DNA from: Alitta virens
Lineage: Eukaryota; Annelida; Polychaeta; Phyllodocida; Nereididae
Direction of reading: 5' to 3'
DNA: 64,000 bases
NCBI GenBank assembly: GCA_932294295.1
Contig: OW028573.1
Coordinates: 71,897,829-71,961,828, forward strand
Below, piece after piece: positions 11,862 through 23,500 of this stretch. A program made the position numbers and the translations under genes. How positions within the stretch are numbered: the stretch's first letter is position 1; each line of letters begins with the position of its first letter. The notes beneath the pieces were generated by a model. The model was not told the DNA's origin. It made no database searches and saw only the letters and a list, made by a program, of their open reading frames with translations.

Positions 11862-12813
11862 TATGTACTGACTTCAGCTTTAATAGGCCTGCTATCCTCA
11901 TGGCAGACCATACATGTTATAATGGTAAGATGACCATCGTTGTGAGGTAACGCAAATGGGTGGGGGTATAGTTTGTTGTTCAAATTCAAATGGTCTTGTT
12001 TTTTAGGTTGCCTTATATAGCTATACACAATTTTTGGCAGATACTATTTTTCACTTTAGTTTTACTGCTAATTTGAACAGAAATGTTCGCAAAAATGTTG
12101 TGTTGTCACATTTTGGTTTTACTGTATGCCTGTTACAGTCCTCTTTTTAATCCTGCTTTTTATTGACTTTCTGCCATAGACAGCATTTCCAGTTTGAGAC
12201 GGGACTGTGTCATCACTTCCTCTTTGCCAATAGACTGCGCATCTCGGCTCAGTATCAGCTGCTCGTTGCTGGCTTGTCTTAATTTCCAGAATTGATGAAG
12301 TCTTTTGCTCCCCTGCCTTTCAATCACACTCCAAGAGAAATTTCTTATCTTCACAAAGGAAGGGTTTGGGACAAAACACACTGCTATCTTAGTCTTGATA
12401 CATCATCTGACTTGCAAGTGAAGCTATACAGTGATGGATTATAACATGGTTCGCAACTGTCCAAAACAAGATGCAATTAGCAGGCTAATGGCAGCTACAG
12501 AAGTTTTTAGCAGTCCTAAGAACTGTGTCTGTGTTTACAGAAAAATATTTCAGCTTTTTGTGGGTTGTTTTTGTCAGGGGAATCCCATGGCACAAGTTGT
12601 GCTTATTGCAAACACTGCAAACAGGCTGAGCATGCATCGACTCACAGGTCACTGACACTGAGCAGCCATTGTGGTATAACGAAGCAGGATCTAGGGAAGA
12701 GAATGTGTGAAGTTGGTGTGAACACGGGCACAGAGAGCACCAGAGCCCTGCACGGGGGCTTTCTCTCCCTCCCAGCGCCTTTTTTCATCAGTATTGATCA
12801 ACGACAGCCGCTT
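11862..12813. other. Intergenic, no gene recognised
   Basis: Nothing beyond short ORFs without recognisable protein features. The base composition shifts from AT-rich to GC-richer toward 12.7 kb, where the CpG-rich block begins. Confidence 0.4.
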
Positions 12814-14030
12814 TGACGTCCGTGCCCAGGCAACTGTGACGTCATCAGGCAGACGTTCCGACTGCACCTTGAAAACCCGTCCCGCCACAAACACTTCAAT
12901 CAATAGCCTGACCTTCCCCGAGCTATTTTTAGCCGCCGAACTGCAGGCGGTCACCCTGTGAAGCCAGATTATTGATGTCTGAGGCCCAGAGATTCCCTTG
13001 CAGCTGGATCAGAACGGATACATCCACAACAAGACTCTACAAGCAGAGTTTAATTACGCACCCATAGGGTCTACATGTCGCCTCAGAAGTGTCCCTTTGA
13101 CCTTTGACCGTACACGTGACACTGTCACCGAACTCCCCACCCTTTCCCACTTCAGCCTTTCCCTATTGTTTGGAATGAAACACCCTCAAGCTCAACAGTG
13201 AAGTTCCAAGTCGGTCTTAGCTCCCACCGGAAGTTGCAAGTCCTGTATTTCCGGTGCCAACCGATTAATTAGAGACTCAACGGCATCACAGCATGCAGCA
13301 GACATCGGGACCTTCGGAGCCATTTTCTCGGGGTCTATTTTTGCTTTATTAATAATAATGCAGCGCGGGCTTGGCGCAATGACCCGCGTCCCAGGAGGAA
13401 CGACCCGATGTAATAAAACAAATCTTCAGCCGCCAAATGCCAGCCAGCGGCTGGGCGCTTTCCTAATTGTTCTGCTATCCCTTTTAGGGGAGCGCCGACC
13501 AAATGAAGGTCTGTTGTCGAGCTATTTCCGCTTCCTCTGCCTCTTTCTGACACATCGGAGGCGAATATTCTGTCGTTTTTTCATTTATGACCATCGCAGA
13601 CTGACAGAACTGTCGTGTGGAAATATTACGTTTGTCAGCTGTCTGCTCGCTACAGTATATTGATGCCTCTAGCAAGATATTTCCATCCTTCTACTCTCAA
13701 AATGACCCTATGGGGCATATTCCTGATGAACTCACAACTCCAATATTCTAACAACTTTTATAAGAATGGTAATTGGAAATTCACAGGTGGTACACTTTGC
13801 TATGCAGATGGGTCTGAATGTTGTTGGACCATAATATTGCTTCCACAAATACGTTCCCTCTGAACAAACACTTTTTTGTTCAAAATGCAAATTCGCTGAC
13901 GTCTTGTTATTTCTGACCAACGGAGTCATGACGTCTGCTTTCGCTTCGCCTGCTCCAAGGGTGACCCCACAGCGCCCCCTATCTGAGTGCACAGGCCCTT
14001 GCGAAGTCACGTGATCAGCTGCGGACGTCA
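12814..14030. promoter_or_regulatory. CpG-rich candidate promoter/enhancer with CRE, ETS, DR1 and YY1-like sites
   Basis: CRE-type words occur at 12814 (TGACGTC), 12837-12844 (TGACGTCA), 13897, 13929 (TGACGTC) and 14024 (GACGTCA). TGACCTTTGACCG at 13098-13110 is a DR1 nuclear-receptor element read on the minus strand. CACCGGAA (13225-13232) and TTCCGGTG (13249-13256) form an inverted pair of ETS sites. GCCATTTT at 13319-13326 is YY1-like. CACGTG lies at 14008-14013. CpG density is well above the surroundings, for example at 13365-13405. These are features of housekeeping promoters or strong enhancers. No first exon or start site could be tied to it, so whether it serves the RING gene 6.6 kb downstream, another transcript, or none is unknown. 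Confidence 0.45.
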
Positions 14031-16019
14031 TAGCGTCACGAGACAGGGCCATAGAGTAACCATAGGTCCATAACTGATAGGCAGGAGCAGCTGACCACAG
14101 GCGTCCAGGCACGCGCTGGACATGTGTCCCGTGTTGTGGCAGATGGGTCTAGGCCTAAGCCTATATCTACGCCTTGCAGTACACCTCGAACACACAATGC
14201 AGCAGGCTGCAGCTAATAAATGTGATAAATATATGAGGACAACCTCTTAGCTGTACATCTCCTAGTTGTATGCATTGAAGGTACACTGAGTTGCTTTCGC
14301 CCAGAAATGCAACATCAACAATGATTATTTAAGGAATGCCATAGCTCTGGAAAATGGTGACTGGCATAAATTCTGCTCACGTCCAATGCTATTTACGATC
14401 ATGCCCGGCCTTGCTTGTCGGCTTTACTGTCTGCTCATCCTGCTTCCAAATTATATGCCTCGTTCTTTGGTAAAACTAAGTATAGCATGGAATTAACGTT
14501 TCCGTCCATTTTACACATGGTTTTCCCTAACATCAGCCAAATGCATTTAGCCTTGCGGGTGATAGAATAGTTACTGCTGCCAGGAGGTGCAGTCCAAACT
14601 ACTATATCTGAGAGAATACTTAGCCTTATATTTAGGATATTAATTTGGTGCATAAGGATTGTTATTACTGGCGATAGTGAATACAGAGAAAGTAATAGAT
14701 TACTTCAGCTTATGAGGCGCCAATTTCATAATCCATTTCTATGACAATGCTAAGAGACTGTGAAGACACCAGTTTGCAAGGACGGAGATAAGTGGCGCAA
14801 TGCAAGCGAATAATCTCTTAGATTCAAAGACCTTGAAATGGTGGTCTCGCAGGACTGATGTTGAGAAGCCAAGCTTCTTCAGTTACTGCCTTTGCCAGAC
14901 AATAAAGACATTAAAGTGTACATAAGGCCCAGTCATCGCTGTCTCAGATACTCAATGCCTCTTAAGCCTTTTCTTCTAATGAGACAGAATTTCATCCAGA
15001 TGACACTGAAACGTTTCCAATTCATTTATGCGGATGATTAGGCACGGATGATGGGGGCTGGTGGATGGGGGGCCAGAGGAAAGGGATGACAAGATTCAGC
15101 AGCAGGGGAATTGATAGACACGGACCAAAGAGCTTGGGCATGATTGTGAATTCCATGAAGTAGGATCAAGCAGGACGGCAGCTGCAGGATGTGTCAGTCT
15201 GTCAGTCAGTCTGTCTGTCCGTGTATATGTCTGTCTGTCTGTCTAGCTGTCTGTCGGTCGATCGCGCTGTCTGTCCGTCTGTCGGTCGGTCTGACTGTCT
15301 GTCTGCAGGATGACTTGTCTTGCAAGGGCATCTGTGCATGCTGTCTCCAACTCCAGTACCTCAAGGTCGTCGCCATCACGCATTTGTGCTGACGTAGCAA
15401 TTGGGTGTAAAAGGTGTCCTTGTAGCACACCATGCCATCGAGTTTTATGAGTCTCCATTGTTCGTCTGACGTGCATTGCAAATTTGCAACTGGTCAGGCG
15501 ATTGTTGAGCATGCAGTGTGATAAACAGCATAATCTCAAATGAGCAGACAAGGGCATCTTATTGTGCTATGTTTATACCACAAAACCTTACCAACGTGGT
15601 TGATTCATCATGACATATGCTTGTGGCGTCATGTCACATAAGCTGACTAAGCAAACTAGTACTTTAATAAAATAAGATACCAAAATACAATATCTTTACT
15701 TCGCATGATTATCTGCATGACTTATAAAATTCTTGCTGAGTTTTGCATTCGTTTATTACAAACTTGCCAAGTACAAAGTGGTCAGACGATTGTTTGTTTT
15801 GCTTGGTTTTATTTTTGTGGTTACCATTTTGCTCCACCGAGTTTCAGGCACGACAGATCCTCTTTAGCGTTGTGCACTGTCTTTACTGACTGCCACATTT
15901 TAGCGTTTATTTGTGTGCAGGACTGCGCGTCCGCTCAAGCCTCAGCGAGTAGGTGCCTCCAGCCGAGAAATAAATCAGGCAGATATATGGAAGAGACTGG
16001 GCCAAATTACACGCCTGGG
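14031..16019. other. Intergenic with one microsatellite, no gene recognised
   Basis: Apart from the (CTGT)n repeat at 15193-15304, only ORFs without recognisable protein features are present. Confidence 0.4.
15193..15304. repeat. Imperfect (CTGT)n microsatellite
   Basis: About 110 bases of CTGT/CAGT/CGGT-type tetranucleotides. The same ten bases, CTGCAGGATG, sit at both borders (15182-15191 and 15303-15312). ORFs of Cys/Ser/Val (plus) or Asp/Arg/Gln/Thr (minus) composition here are products of the repeat. Confidence 0.85.
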
Positions 16020-16210
16020 CTATTTATAGGCAGTTGTACATACGGCGGCTGAGTGGACGTTGTCCGGCACTTTCCGCTGTGTCAAGCAGTCGCACATTCA
16101 TCGCCGACACAATCCTAACAACGCGTCCTGTCTGTCGCGCGCTTCGCCAACTCTCGCTTAACTTCCGACGACCCCGAGACACCCTCGGATTCACGCTGGA
16201 TCTAGAATAT
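16020..16210. promoter_or_regulatory. CpG-rich patch with TATA/MEF2-like box
   Basis: CTATTTATAG at 16020-16029 fits both the MEF2 consensus and an A/T-rich TATA box. The next 180 bases contain more than a dozen CpG dinucleotides in otherwise CpG-poor DNA. The arrangement resembles a core promoter reading rightward, but no strong splice donor or recognisable ORF follows, so a promoter role is only a suggestion. Confidence 0.3.
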
Positions 16211-19200
16211 ACGCGACTCAGTCAAGTCAGGGAATTGATTGTTTATGAGCCGATGTCAAGGTCCTCTCTTGTCTCTCCTTGTTATTGAGGGCACGTTTGA
16301 GGCGCACTCAGTTGCTGCCAGTATTTTGATACAGTCGCCCATCACTCATCTCGTCTGCGCATGTGACGCTATCCCGCCAATTACTCGGCACCCGGCCCCA
16401 GTTTCCCGCCTTTTCCCCGGGGCCCTGTCTGTCTTTATTGCACAGCGAAGGAGCCAACGCTACTGGCATGACAGACCAACCACTGGGACATGTGACCGGA
16501 CCCTGATGACGTCATGAAAGAGGGTGTCTCTCTGAGTTTCATCATCAGAATTCTGATGCGTTTTGGGGCAACTTTATCCCCTCATTCTTTCACATTCTGT
16601 ACAGGGCCCAGATGCACCCTCCCCGTTGTCATTTATAATTCATATCTAGATAATATCCTTGTTCATTCAAATTGCCTTGTATCCCAGCCCTGTGACCATG
16701 ACCTGCCTGTCAGGCTTGCTTAAGATTCTGCCTTATTGAATGGAAATACTGACCTCGATGACATGATGCTGCCCTCCCAATATTCACTCACGGAATACAT
16801 CAATTCCAAGAGTTGTGGAAACCTAATACATTTACGTTAGTGTATCTCTCTCTAGTTTCATGTTTAGTTTAACACATTCAGGTAATCTTCTGAAAATGTG
16901 AAATCGTGTAGCTTGGTAGATAGAAGGAAAATATGGTGATGAGGTTTTTGGGCTAATCATGATGAAAGAGTTGTGTCATGTATCTGGCATCATACGATAA
17001 GGTTGCATGTCTTGACAAGACACTAATTGGATGACACAAAATATAGAACTGTTCCCATGTTTCATTATCTTATGAATCGAAACACCCGAATGGAAGACCT
17101 AGTTCTTTGCTACTCAGTGTCACGTTTACCTTTCTCTTTCTTTTTTTTGTCTTTTTTGAGTTATGCCTGTTGGGGTCTTAAAAAGTAGTAAAACCATTAG
17201 GATCAGGTTCAGTGTTGGCTCGTTCAGCGGTATACATAATGCATTTAGGATATGAGGAGTTTGAGAATTCAGAGCAGTGTTTTGACAAAACACGTGTATG
17301 TTCACGTTGCAGTATTTGCTTCTAGACAGGATTGGTGAACGGAGCACGTTCTCAGTTGAATGTTTCATAAAATATGTGTGCTCAACGATCAGGTGTCTGG
17401 GCTGTTTGTGTCTATGAATGCTCACTGGAAAATATGCCTTGAGGCAGCAAGACCAAGCAATTGGCAGGTGTTTTCTCCATGGCCTATTTGTGGCTGCAGT
17501 GTTTTGTGGCACATTGCTGTAGCAGTCTCAATAGCAGTATCAAAGGCTGCCACTTTGATCCACACACCTCTTTTTATTCATTTAGTTTCTCTTTTTAAAC
17601 CATATTGGTTCTTTGCATCTGTATTTTAATCCCCAAGACTGCTTGAGGGTAACACACTAATGGCAATTTTGATCTCAGCTTAGCCTTTGCTGCTTGTTCA
17701 GTTCACAAAGCTCTACGCCTTGGGCATGAATATTTAGTCACCATGCAACAAACTGACATTGAGGCAGACATGGATGATTCTTAAAATACTTTTTATGTAG
17801 TTATTGATTGATAAACTACCTCCTACAATAATGAATTGTCACAAATACAATTGATACCTTATTGTTGTAATTACATGCTAGATTTGTGAACTATTTAAAT
17901 ATAGAGAGAAGGAGAGTTCTCTATCGATTCAACACTACAAAAGGCCATTCCTGAAAAAGAAAATTTCCAGTTTAAAGCACACACAAAAAAAAAAGTAATT
18001 TTTATCTACAGAATGCAATGAAGTGCAGTCCGATTCACTTTGCAAGTGTACTTACAACCATTGTGTTGAATGATCAATCCCAAGTCATCCACGTGTACTG
18101 GTGATGTTCTGTTGTTTGAAGCCAATTATAGACAACCATTGGCCCGTTCAAACGATGTAGTTGTTTGCATCTTGTCCTTAAATTGACTTTAAAAAATGCC
18201 TCAAGTAAGGCAAACTGTAACGTCACAAGACAATGTTTTTGAATCGGATCTGGCTGCACTTCGTTGCATTCGGCTGTAATGAGTGGTGTTGGCAATGGCC
18301 GTAGCCTCAGTAATCTACCAATCTATAAGAAGTGGCAAACAGTTTTTTTTTCTCCTTTTTTTTTTGGATGACCAATTGCACTAATCTAAGCAGGCTCCAT
18401 TCAGTGTCTGCCAACACTTGCTATTTCAGGTATGTAAGTAAGAGCTTAATCTTCCCAAATAAGATAAGTGACTTGTGGGTGGTATTGACCAGGCGATTAT
18501 GCTTGCTGCAATCTCAGGTTAATGACCACTAAATTGCCAAATAGGTCTATGTCATTCTGACACACTGGTTTCAATGTTAGCTTCTTACTTAACGCTGGTT
18601 AGATTTGAATTGTTGTTGTACAGCATGAGCACAGTGAAAGTAATGTTGCTTCATTGCAGAATATATTACACACAAGGTTCATTTGTTGTACTAGAAATTG
18701 CCATTGCTGAGATGTGGCTGATTTAACCGGTCTGACGTCAGCCTTACTGCCTTCAAAATTGCACACGACAAGAAAGAATCGTTAGATTGATTCATAAAGG
18801 TAGTCGTTCATACAGCACGCATACATTTTGTCAGTCTGAGAGCCATTTGTTTGTGCATTTTGTACTTGGGTCTTCCGCACGAAAGAAACATTAACCTCTT
18901 GACTAGCACATCCATAGACAGTGGTTGTTTGTAAAAGCTTATGGTTAGAAGAAGTAAATTTATATTTCATTTAGTGCAAGAGGCTTGAAGCGACACAATT
19001 TAGAGCTTTCATTCCTGTTCTTACAAAGAATTTTGGTCTCCTTAGAGCTTTCTTTTAGGCGACATGGTTCCATCATGTCATATTTCTCATGCTGTCACAT
19101 GCAATGCCAAGCTTGAGCGTTCAATTTACAGACGGCACAGTTGTTTGGATCCAACAATTGGAATGGCGTTATTTTTACGACTAGGAGTATGTGGATTTGA

Positions 19201-19307
19201 AGTCATGTCATTTCTGATGGGCTGAGTATTTATAGCACGACATGAGAAGTGGCATTCTAAGCCGACTGTCGCCCGTTTGTGCAGCGCCTTTGTTTTGGTA
19301 GCCTGGG
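16211..19307. other. Intergenic, no gene recognised
   Basis: Includes perfect CRE palindromes at 16507-16514 and 18733-18740. A possible cryptic donor (CAG followed by GTATGTAAGT) lies near 18428 after a T-rich stretch. No coding exon is recognisable on either strand, including within the 128-codon minus-strand ORF at 17126-17512. Confidence 0.4.
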
Positions 19308-19318
19308 AAGATGGCGGG
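19308..19318 (+). promoter_or_regulatory. YY1/TISU-like element
   Basis: AAGATGGCGGG matches the YY1 core (AAGATGGCGGC) in 10 of 11 bases and overlaps the TISU initiator found at starts of transcripts with very short leaders. The ATG inside opens only 31 codons. It lies 1.4 kb upstream of the RING gene start, so it could mark an upstream transcription start, but no donor site supports a first exon. Confidence 0.35.
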
Positions 19319-19745
19319 TAGACGAGAGAGTTGGAAGAGAGATTGGTGCACGGTCATTCACCATTGCAGCTGTCCCAATCTCTGCACGCCTGATTACACC
19401 TTGTGATAAGACACTTCTGACAACTATGCATTACTCAGAATTATTGCATCCCCTCAACTCCCTGTCCGTTGCCTGCACAAAGCTGCTTCCATTCAGAGGA
19501 ATCGCAGCCCTGACAAGTCATCAACTTTTAATCCCCTACTGAATCATGCTCTAATGAAGGCTGGATGAAAGGCGGAATTTCCCTGCAAATGCCGTGGTTT
19601 GAGTCGCCTCACAAGTAAGATTTGGAGGCGCTATGTTAGGAATAAGTTAAATCAGGGAGGGATTGAAGCTCTTAGCTTTTAACCGAAGTTAGATGGGAGG
19701 GAATTCATTTTATGTGACAATTAGACTGTCAAAAGGGGATGTACA

Positions 19746-19754
19746 TGCTGCTGC

Positions 19755-19787
<33 letters not shown>
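19746..19787. repeat. (TGC)n trinucleotide repeat
   Basis: Fourteen TGC units with one variant TGT unit. There is no sign that it is translated. Confidence 0.9.
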
Positions 19788-20579
19788 ATGCCGATGTAAA
19801 GAGTTTAGTGATGGTAAAGACATGGTAGCCCACTTAGCAGCGCCTTCTTCTTGTCCAGGCATCTAGGATGGAGGCTTCAAAGGCAGGGTGACGTCACTCG
19901 CCTAAATACGTCAACTGAGGCAGTTTGATTGCCGCGGGAATCGCACCTTGCCATCAGAGCTCTTGTTGTGCACACCCACATGCCTGCCAGTCTGGCTCTT
20001 GCAGATCATCATGTGTCTTAATAAACCGAACACAACGACCATGGGCTCTCCACTGTCCCTTTTTATGGAGCATGACGTTCTACCTGCATCCTTGATCATG
20101 TGATCACGTGATCGATTTCTTGTTGGCTGCTGATGACGACTTCACGTCTTAGGAGCTGAGAGGCCCCGACAGGATATTCCCTTGCATGCTCATGTTTACA
20201 ATGGGAAGCATGGCTGAGCAATTCAGATTAATACCCTTAAAGGCAAACCTGTGCATTTGGTAGACCTCTCAGTGGATGTCTCTATGATGTTAGGCATATG
20301 TAAACAATGAGCAGAATTCTGCGCCACATGTCTCTGCGACTCATGACAGATCATGCGTTAAAACTCAGGCTGATATGACGTCACTTTCTGGATCCCCCTG
20401 CTCCTTGTTGGAGTGCTTGCCTGATGGTGCATAAAGCAGCGGAAAGAAAGACAACTCGTTGAATTTAACGGTTGTTCTCAAGAGCAGCAACTTAGAGAGA
20501 TGCTAACTGCTACCCGTTGGGCGCCTCTGCATGCTGCTGCTGATGCTGAGCTGCTGATGTGGGGATGCCCTGCTACCGA

Positions 20580-20653
20580 CCAATCAGGAGGCTGTTCGAA
20601 ACCCAAGCAATCAATGCTTATGTGGCGCACCCAACTTGGCGGGGAAAGGCGGG
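20580..20653 (+). promoter_or_regulatory. Proximal promoter of the RING gene (CCAAT and GC boxes)
   Basis: CCAATCAG (20580-20587) is an NF-Y type CCAAT box. GGCGGGG (20638-20644) and GGCGGG (20648-20653) are Sp1-type GC boxes. They lie about 125 and 60 bases before the first in-frame ATG at 20705, which places the start site close to the coding start. Perfect CRE palindromes at 19889-19896 and 20376-20383 and CACGTG at 20105-20110 lie farther upstream. A TATAAG lies at 20697-20702, unusually close to the ATG. Confidence 0.5.
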
Positions 20654-20704
20654 CACAGTTCAATGTGAGAGGCCGCCCCACGCTTTTGGAGGCCCCTATA
20701 AGCT

Positions 20705-20869
20705 ATGCCTCCAAACCGACTCAATCAGAGTCTTATGAAACCGTTCGTGGCGTTGGCCGTACCAGGGATGTATCTTGTCTATAAATACAACCAGTTCAAG
20801 CGCCAACAGCAGGAGAACAGCCGCCGAAAGGTAGCCGAGAAGGAATTGGCACATCTCAATTCTAAAATC
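20705..20869 (+). CDS. RING-finger protein, coding exon 1: membrane anchor and start of coiled coil (residues 1-55)
   Basis: The exon starts at ATG 20705, with TAA in frame immediately upstream (20699-20701), and ends after ATC at a GTGAGT donor (20870), phase 0. Residues 13-26 (PFVALAVPGMYLVY) are hydrophobic and followed by Lys/Arg-rich sequence (KYNQFKRQ), the layout of an N-terminal signal anchor with the C-terminal part in the cytosol. Residues 32-55 are charged and helical (RRKVAEKELAHLNSKI) and begin a coiled coil that continues into exon 2. A second Met at residue 11 could serve as start if transcription begins at the nearby TATAAG. A short, moderately hydrophobic anchor flanked by basic residues suits the mitochondrial outer membrane or ER; this is inference. 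The protein family is not one I can name. Confidence 0.85.
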
Positions 20870-21017
20870 GTGAGTAAAAATGACCGGGCTATTTGACGGC
20901 ATTGCTTGTTTTTCTTAGGGGCTTGGAGGTCGTGGCTGTGGCGGTCACTGGGGAGTTAGCGGGGTCGGGGCCTGGACGGGGCAGGAATCAATAGAGACAC
21001 GTGGTCCCCCGTAGTCT

Positions 21018-21030
21018 CCCCCCCCCCCCC
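21018..21030. repeat. Poly-C run (13)
   Basis: Homopolymer of 13 C soon after exon 1; a poly-G run on the template strand. Confidence 0.95.
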
Positions 21031-23483
21031 TTGGTCTCCCATGCAATGCTACAAACATGTGCCTTTGTTTTGCTTATGTGTTAGTTCATGTATGCTTGGC
21101 CAGCTGTCACCTCCTAAAACTAACTCTAGACTCTAATATCAACAATACTCCCCTCAACATATGTTCGACTTCCCAAATGTTTGCATTTCCAATACTGTCA
21201 ATCCTAACAAATTAAATGCGATGTTAGCAGATTTGTCTCTGTCGTAGCATAGCTCTACTGGGTTTTATTGTTAGCTAATGGCACCCTTACTCAGTGCGTG
21301 TCCCTTTGTTGCCAAAGAGAAACAGATAGTGATTGGTAGTTGTCCGTTATCACTAAGCACTGCACCAAGACAGTAAACATCTAGCGGACGATGGTCTTTG
21401 TTAGACAAATCACGTCCATAGAATTGGAAGCAGAACATAGTAGCCCTTCTGAATGGCTTTACAAAATAAGCAGCTAAATGGAAACTAGGAAATGAGCCCA
21501 ATATTTGGGCGCCATCAAAGAGGTCCGATAGAGTTTCTTAATTCTTTTGTTTCATTTTGAGTGAGATTGGCAGAACTCTCTTCAAGTGAGAGGACGCAGA
21601 GTTGCGGAATGTGCTCCGTTCTTCATGGGCAATTAAAGACAACGAGTGCATTAAGTAAGTGCCTTCGAGTTCACTCTCACCATCGGCTACACTCAGCAGC
21701 TTCACTCAGCAGCTTCACTCAGCTTCACTCGGCCTGTTTACCTAGCTTCCTGTGAGGCATTGGCTGGGCTATTTTGATTGAAGATACTTTCTTATTCTCT
21801 GCCTCTCTCAAAGCTCAAACAGAGCTATGTTTTTTGAATGCGCTGTGCAGTTTTGAGTTGCAAATTGCTGGCAGTTTCTTGCAGGCGACTACTGGCCTCC
21901 AACTGCATTGATCTTGCTAGGGGAGCCGAAAGAAAGACATTGGTGTTCCCAAGGGCATGTGGGCTGCCTCTGCTGCGCTAGATTTACGGTCGTATTTTGA
22001 AGCATTTTGAGGAAGGTCTCCAAGGACTCACTCAAGGTTCCTTGCTGCTCCCTGCCTTATTTACTTTGCACGCTACTCACTCGCTCCATGCCGTTGGCTG
22101 CTCGACTGGTGTGTGTATTGATGAGTGTGGTCACTCGGGTCCAGCAGCAATCTGGTCAGCAGCATGACGTTCTTTCGTGTGCTGGCGCTGCCCTGCTTAA
22201 TTGGCTCCATCTTGTTCCTCTTGGTCATCTAGCCTGGCCACTACGTGACTCCCTTAGCCTGCTACCTTAGATGCTGGCTGCTAGCGAAAACAAGGGGCAA
22301 GATGAAACAAGACTCAAGATGAAACACACCCCTGTGTCCACCTCGGCTCGTGCCTGCCAACTATAGTCGCCTGCTATAGGGATATCTTTCAGTCAAACTA
22401 TACCCTCAGCTCCAAAATACTAGCTAAATAGATTCTGCCCTCTTTCCATAGTCAATATCATTGTTATTGTACAGCTGTACTATATTCTAACTTTAGATAA
22501 AGGACAGTCAACCGTGTACACAAGCGAGTCGAAACAAGCTGGTAATTTTTGGCATGGTCTGCATTTAGCAGTCGGCGTCTGCTGTAATCTGGCTGTGTAT
22601 TACCAGTGCTGTCTTTTCTCCTTGGCTCAGCACCTTGGCTCAGCACCACGCCCTTTGTGCCTCCATCACAACATGCCTACTTCCATTATCCCTGCCATGT
22701 TCTCCCATCCTTACATTGATTAACTGCTACTCTGTCGATATCATCAAGGTAAAATAAGACATGTCATTAGCCTCATATAGTGCGTGCCAGCTTCCTTCAC
22801 CTCTCATTGTCATCTTGTTTTGATTCCAGTTAGACATTTACACCAGCCACGTGGTTGGTCTGAAACGTCAACAAAAGATAAATCGAATGAAAGAAGATCG
22901 CAGTTCATTACCTTTACGATTACACATTGTGGCTCGCCCACGATTTCTATGCAGACGGAAGTATTCATGTACATCTTCATTTAATTTCAAAAAGATGGTT
23001 CTTTCCTTGACAGGAGTGAGTTTTTTATTGTATGCTATCGTGTTACTGTCCTAACAGTGCATAAATGGAAGCTAGAGTGGGACAGGTCGTGACGTGAGTA
23101 TAATGTATCAATAGGAAATGGCTGTTGTAGCGGGTGTCAGGCGTCAAGGTTAGCTGTTGTTATGGCGATGAAGGGACATCCGCCTTCCATGGCCTTCAAT
23201 GGCCCTCCTTGCTTCTTGCTAAGATACATTCTTGCTGGGCAAACAGCCAGATGTGCCGGCGCATCTTGAGCCCATCAATTCGTCGGTTGAGCAGCACTCC
23301 TTGGCTTTCTTCAATTCCAAGAGGATCAAGATCCGCCTGCCTCGTCCGTCGTTAGGGTCTGGGACCTCTTGGAATGAAAGGCATCTTGGATCGCCAGCCT
23401 TGATTCATAGGGCCGTGGCTAGGAGATGTCTGCCTGATGCGCGGCTGAAAGCAGAGGGACTACAGCCGAAGAGCTGAAGGGGT

Positions 23484-23500
23484 GGGGGGGGGGGGGGGGG
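23484..23500. repeat. Poly-G run (17)
   Basis: Homopolymer of 17 G, the longest in the window. Its length may be affected by sequencing error. Confidence 0.9.

Noticed and set aside
13732..14112. 126-codon minus-strand ORF across the CRE-rich block
   Set aside because: No domain; openness is explained by the GC-rich regulatory sequence.
17126..17512. 128-codon minus-strand ORF
   Set aside because: No recognisable motif, transposase signature or splice sites.
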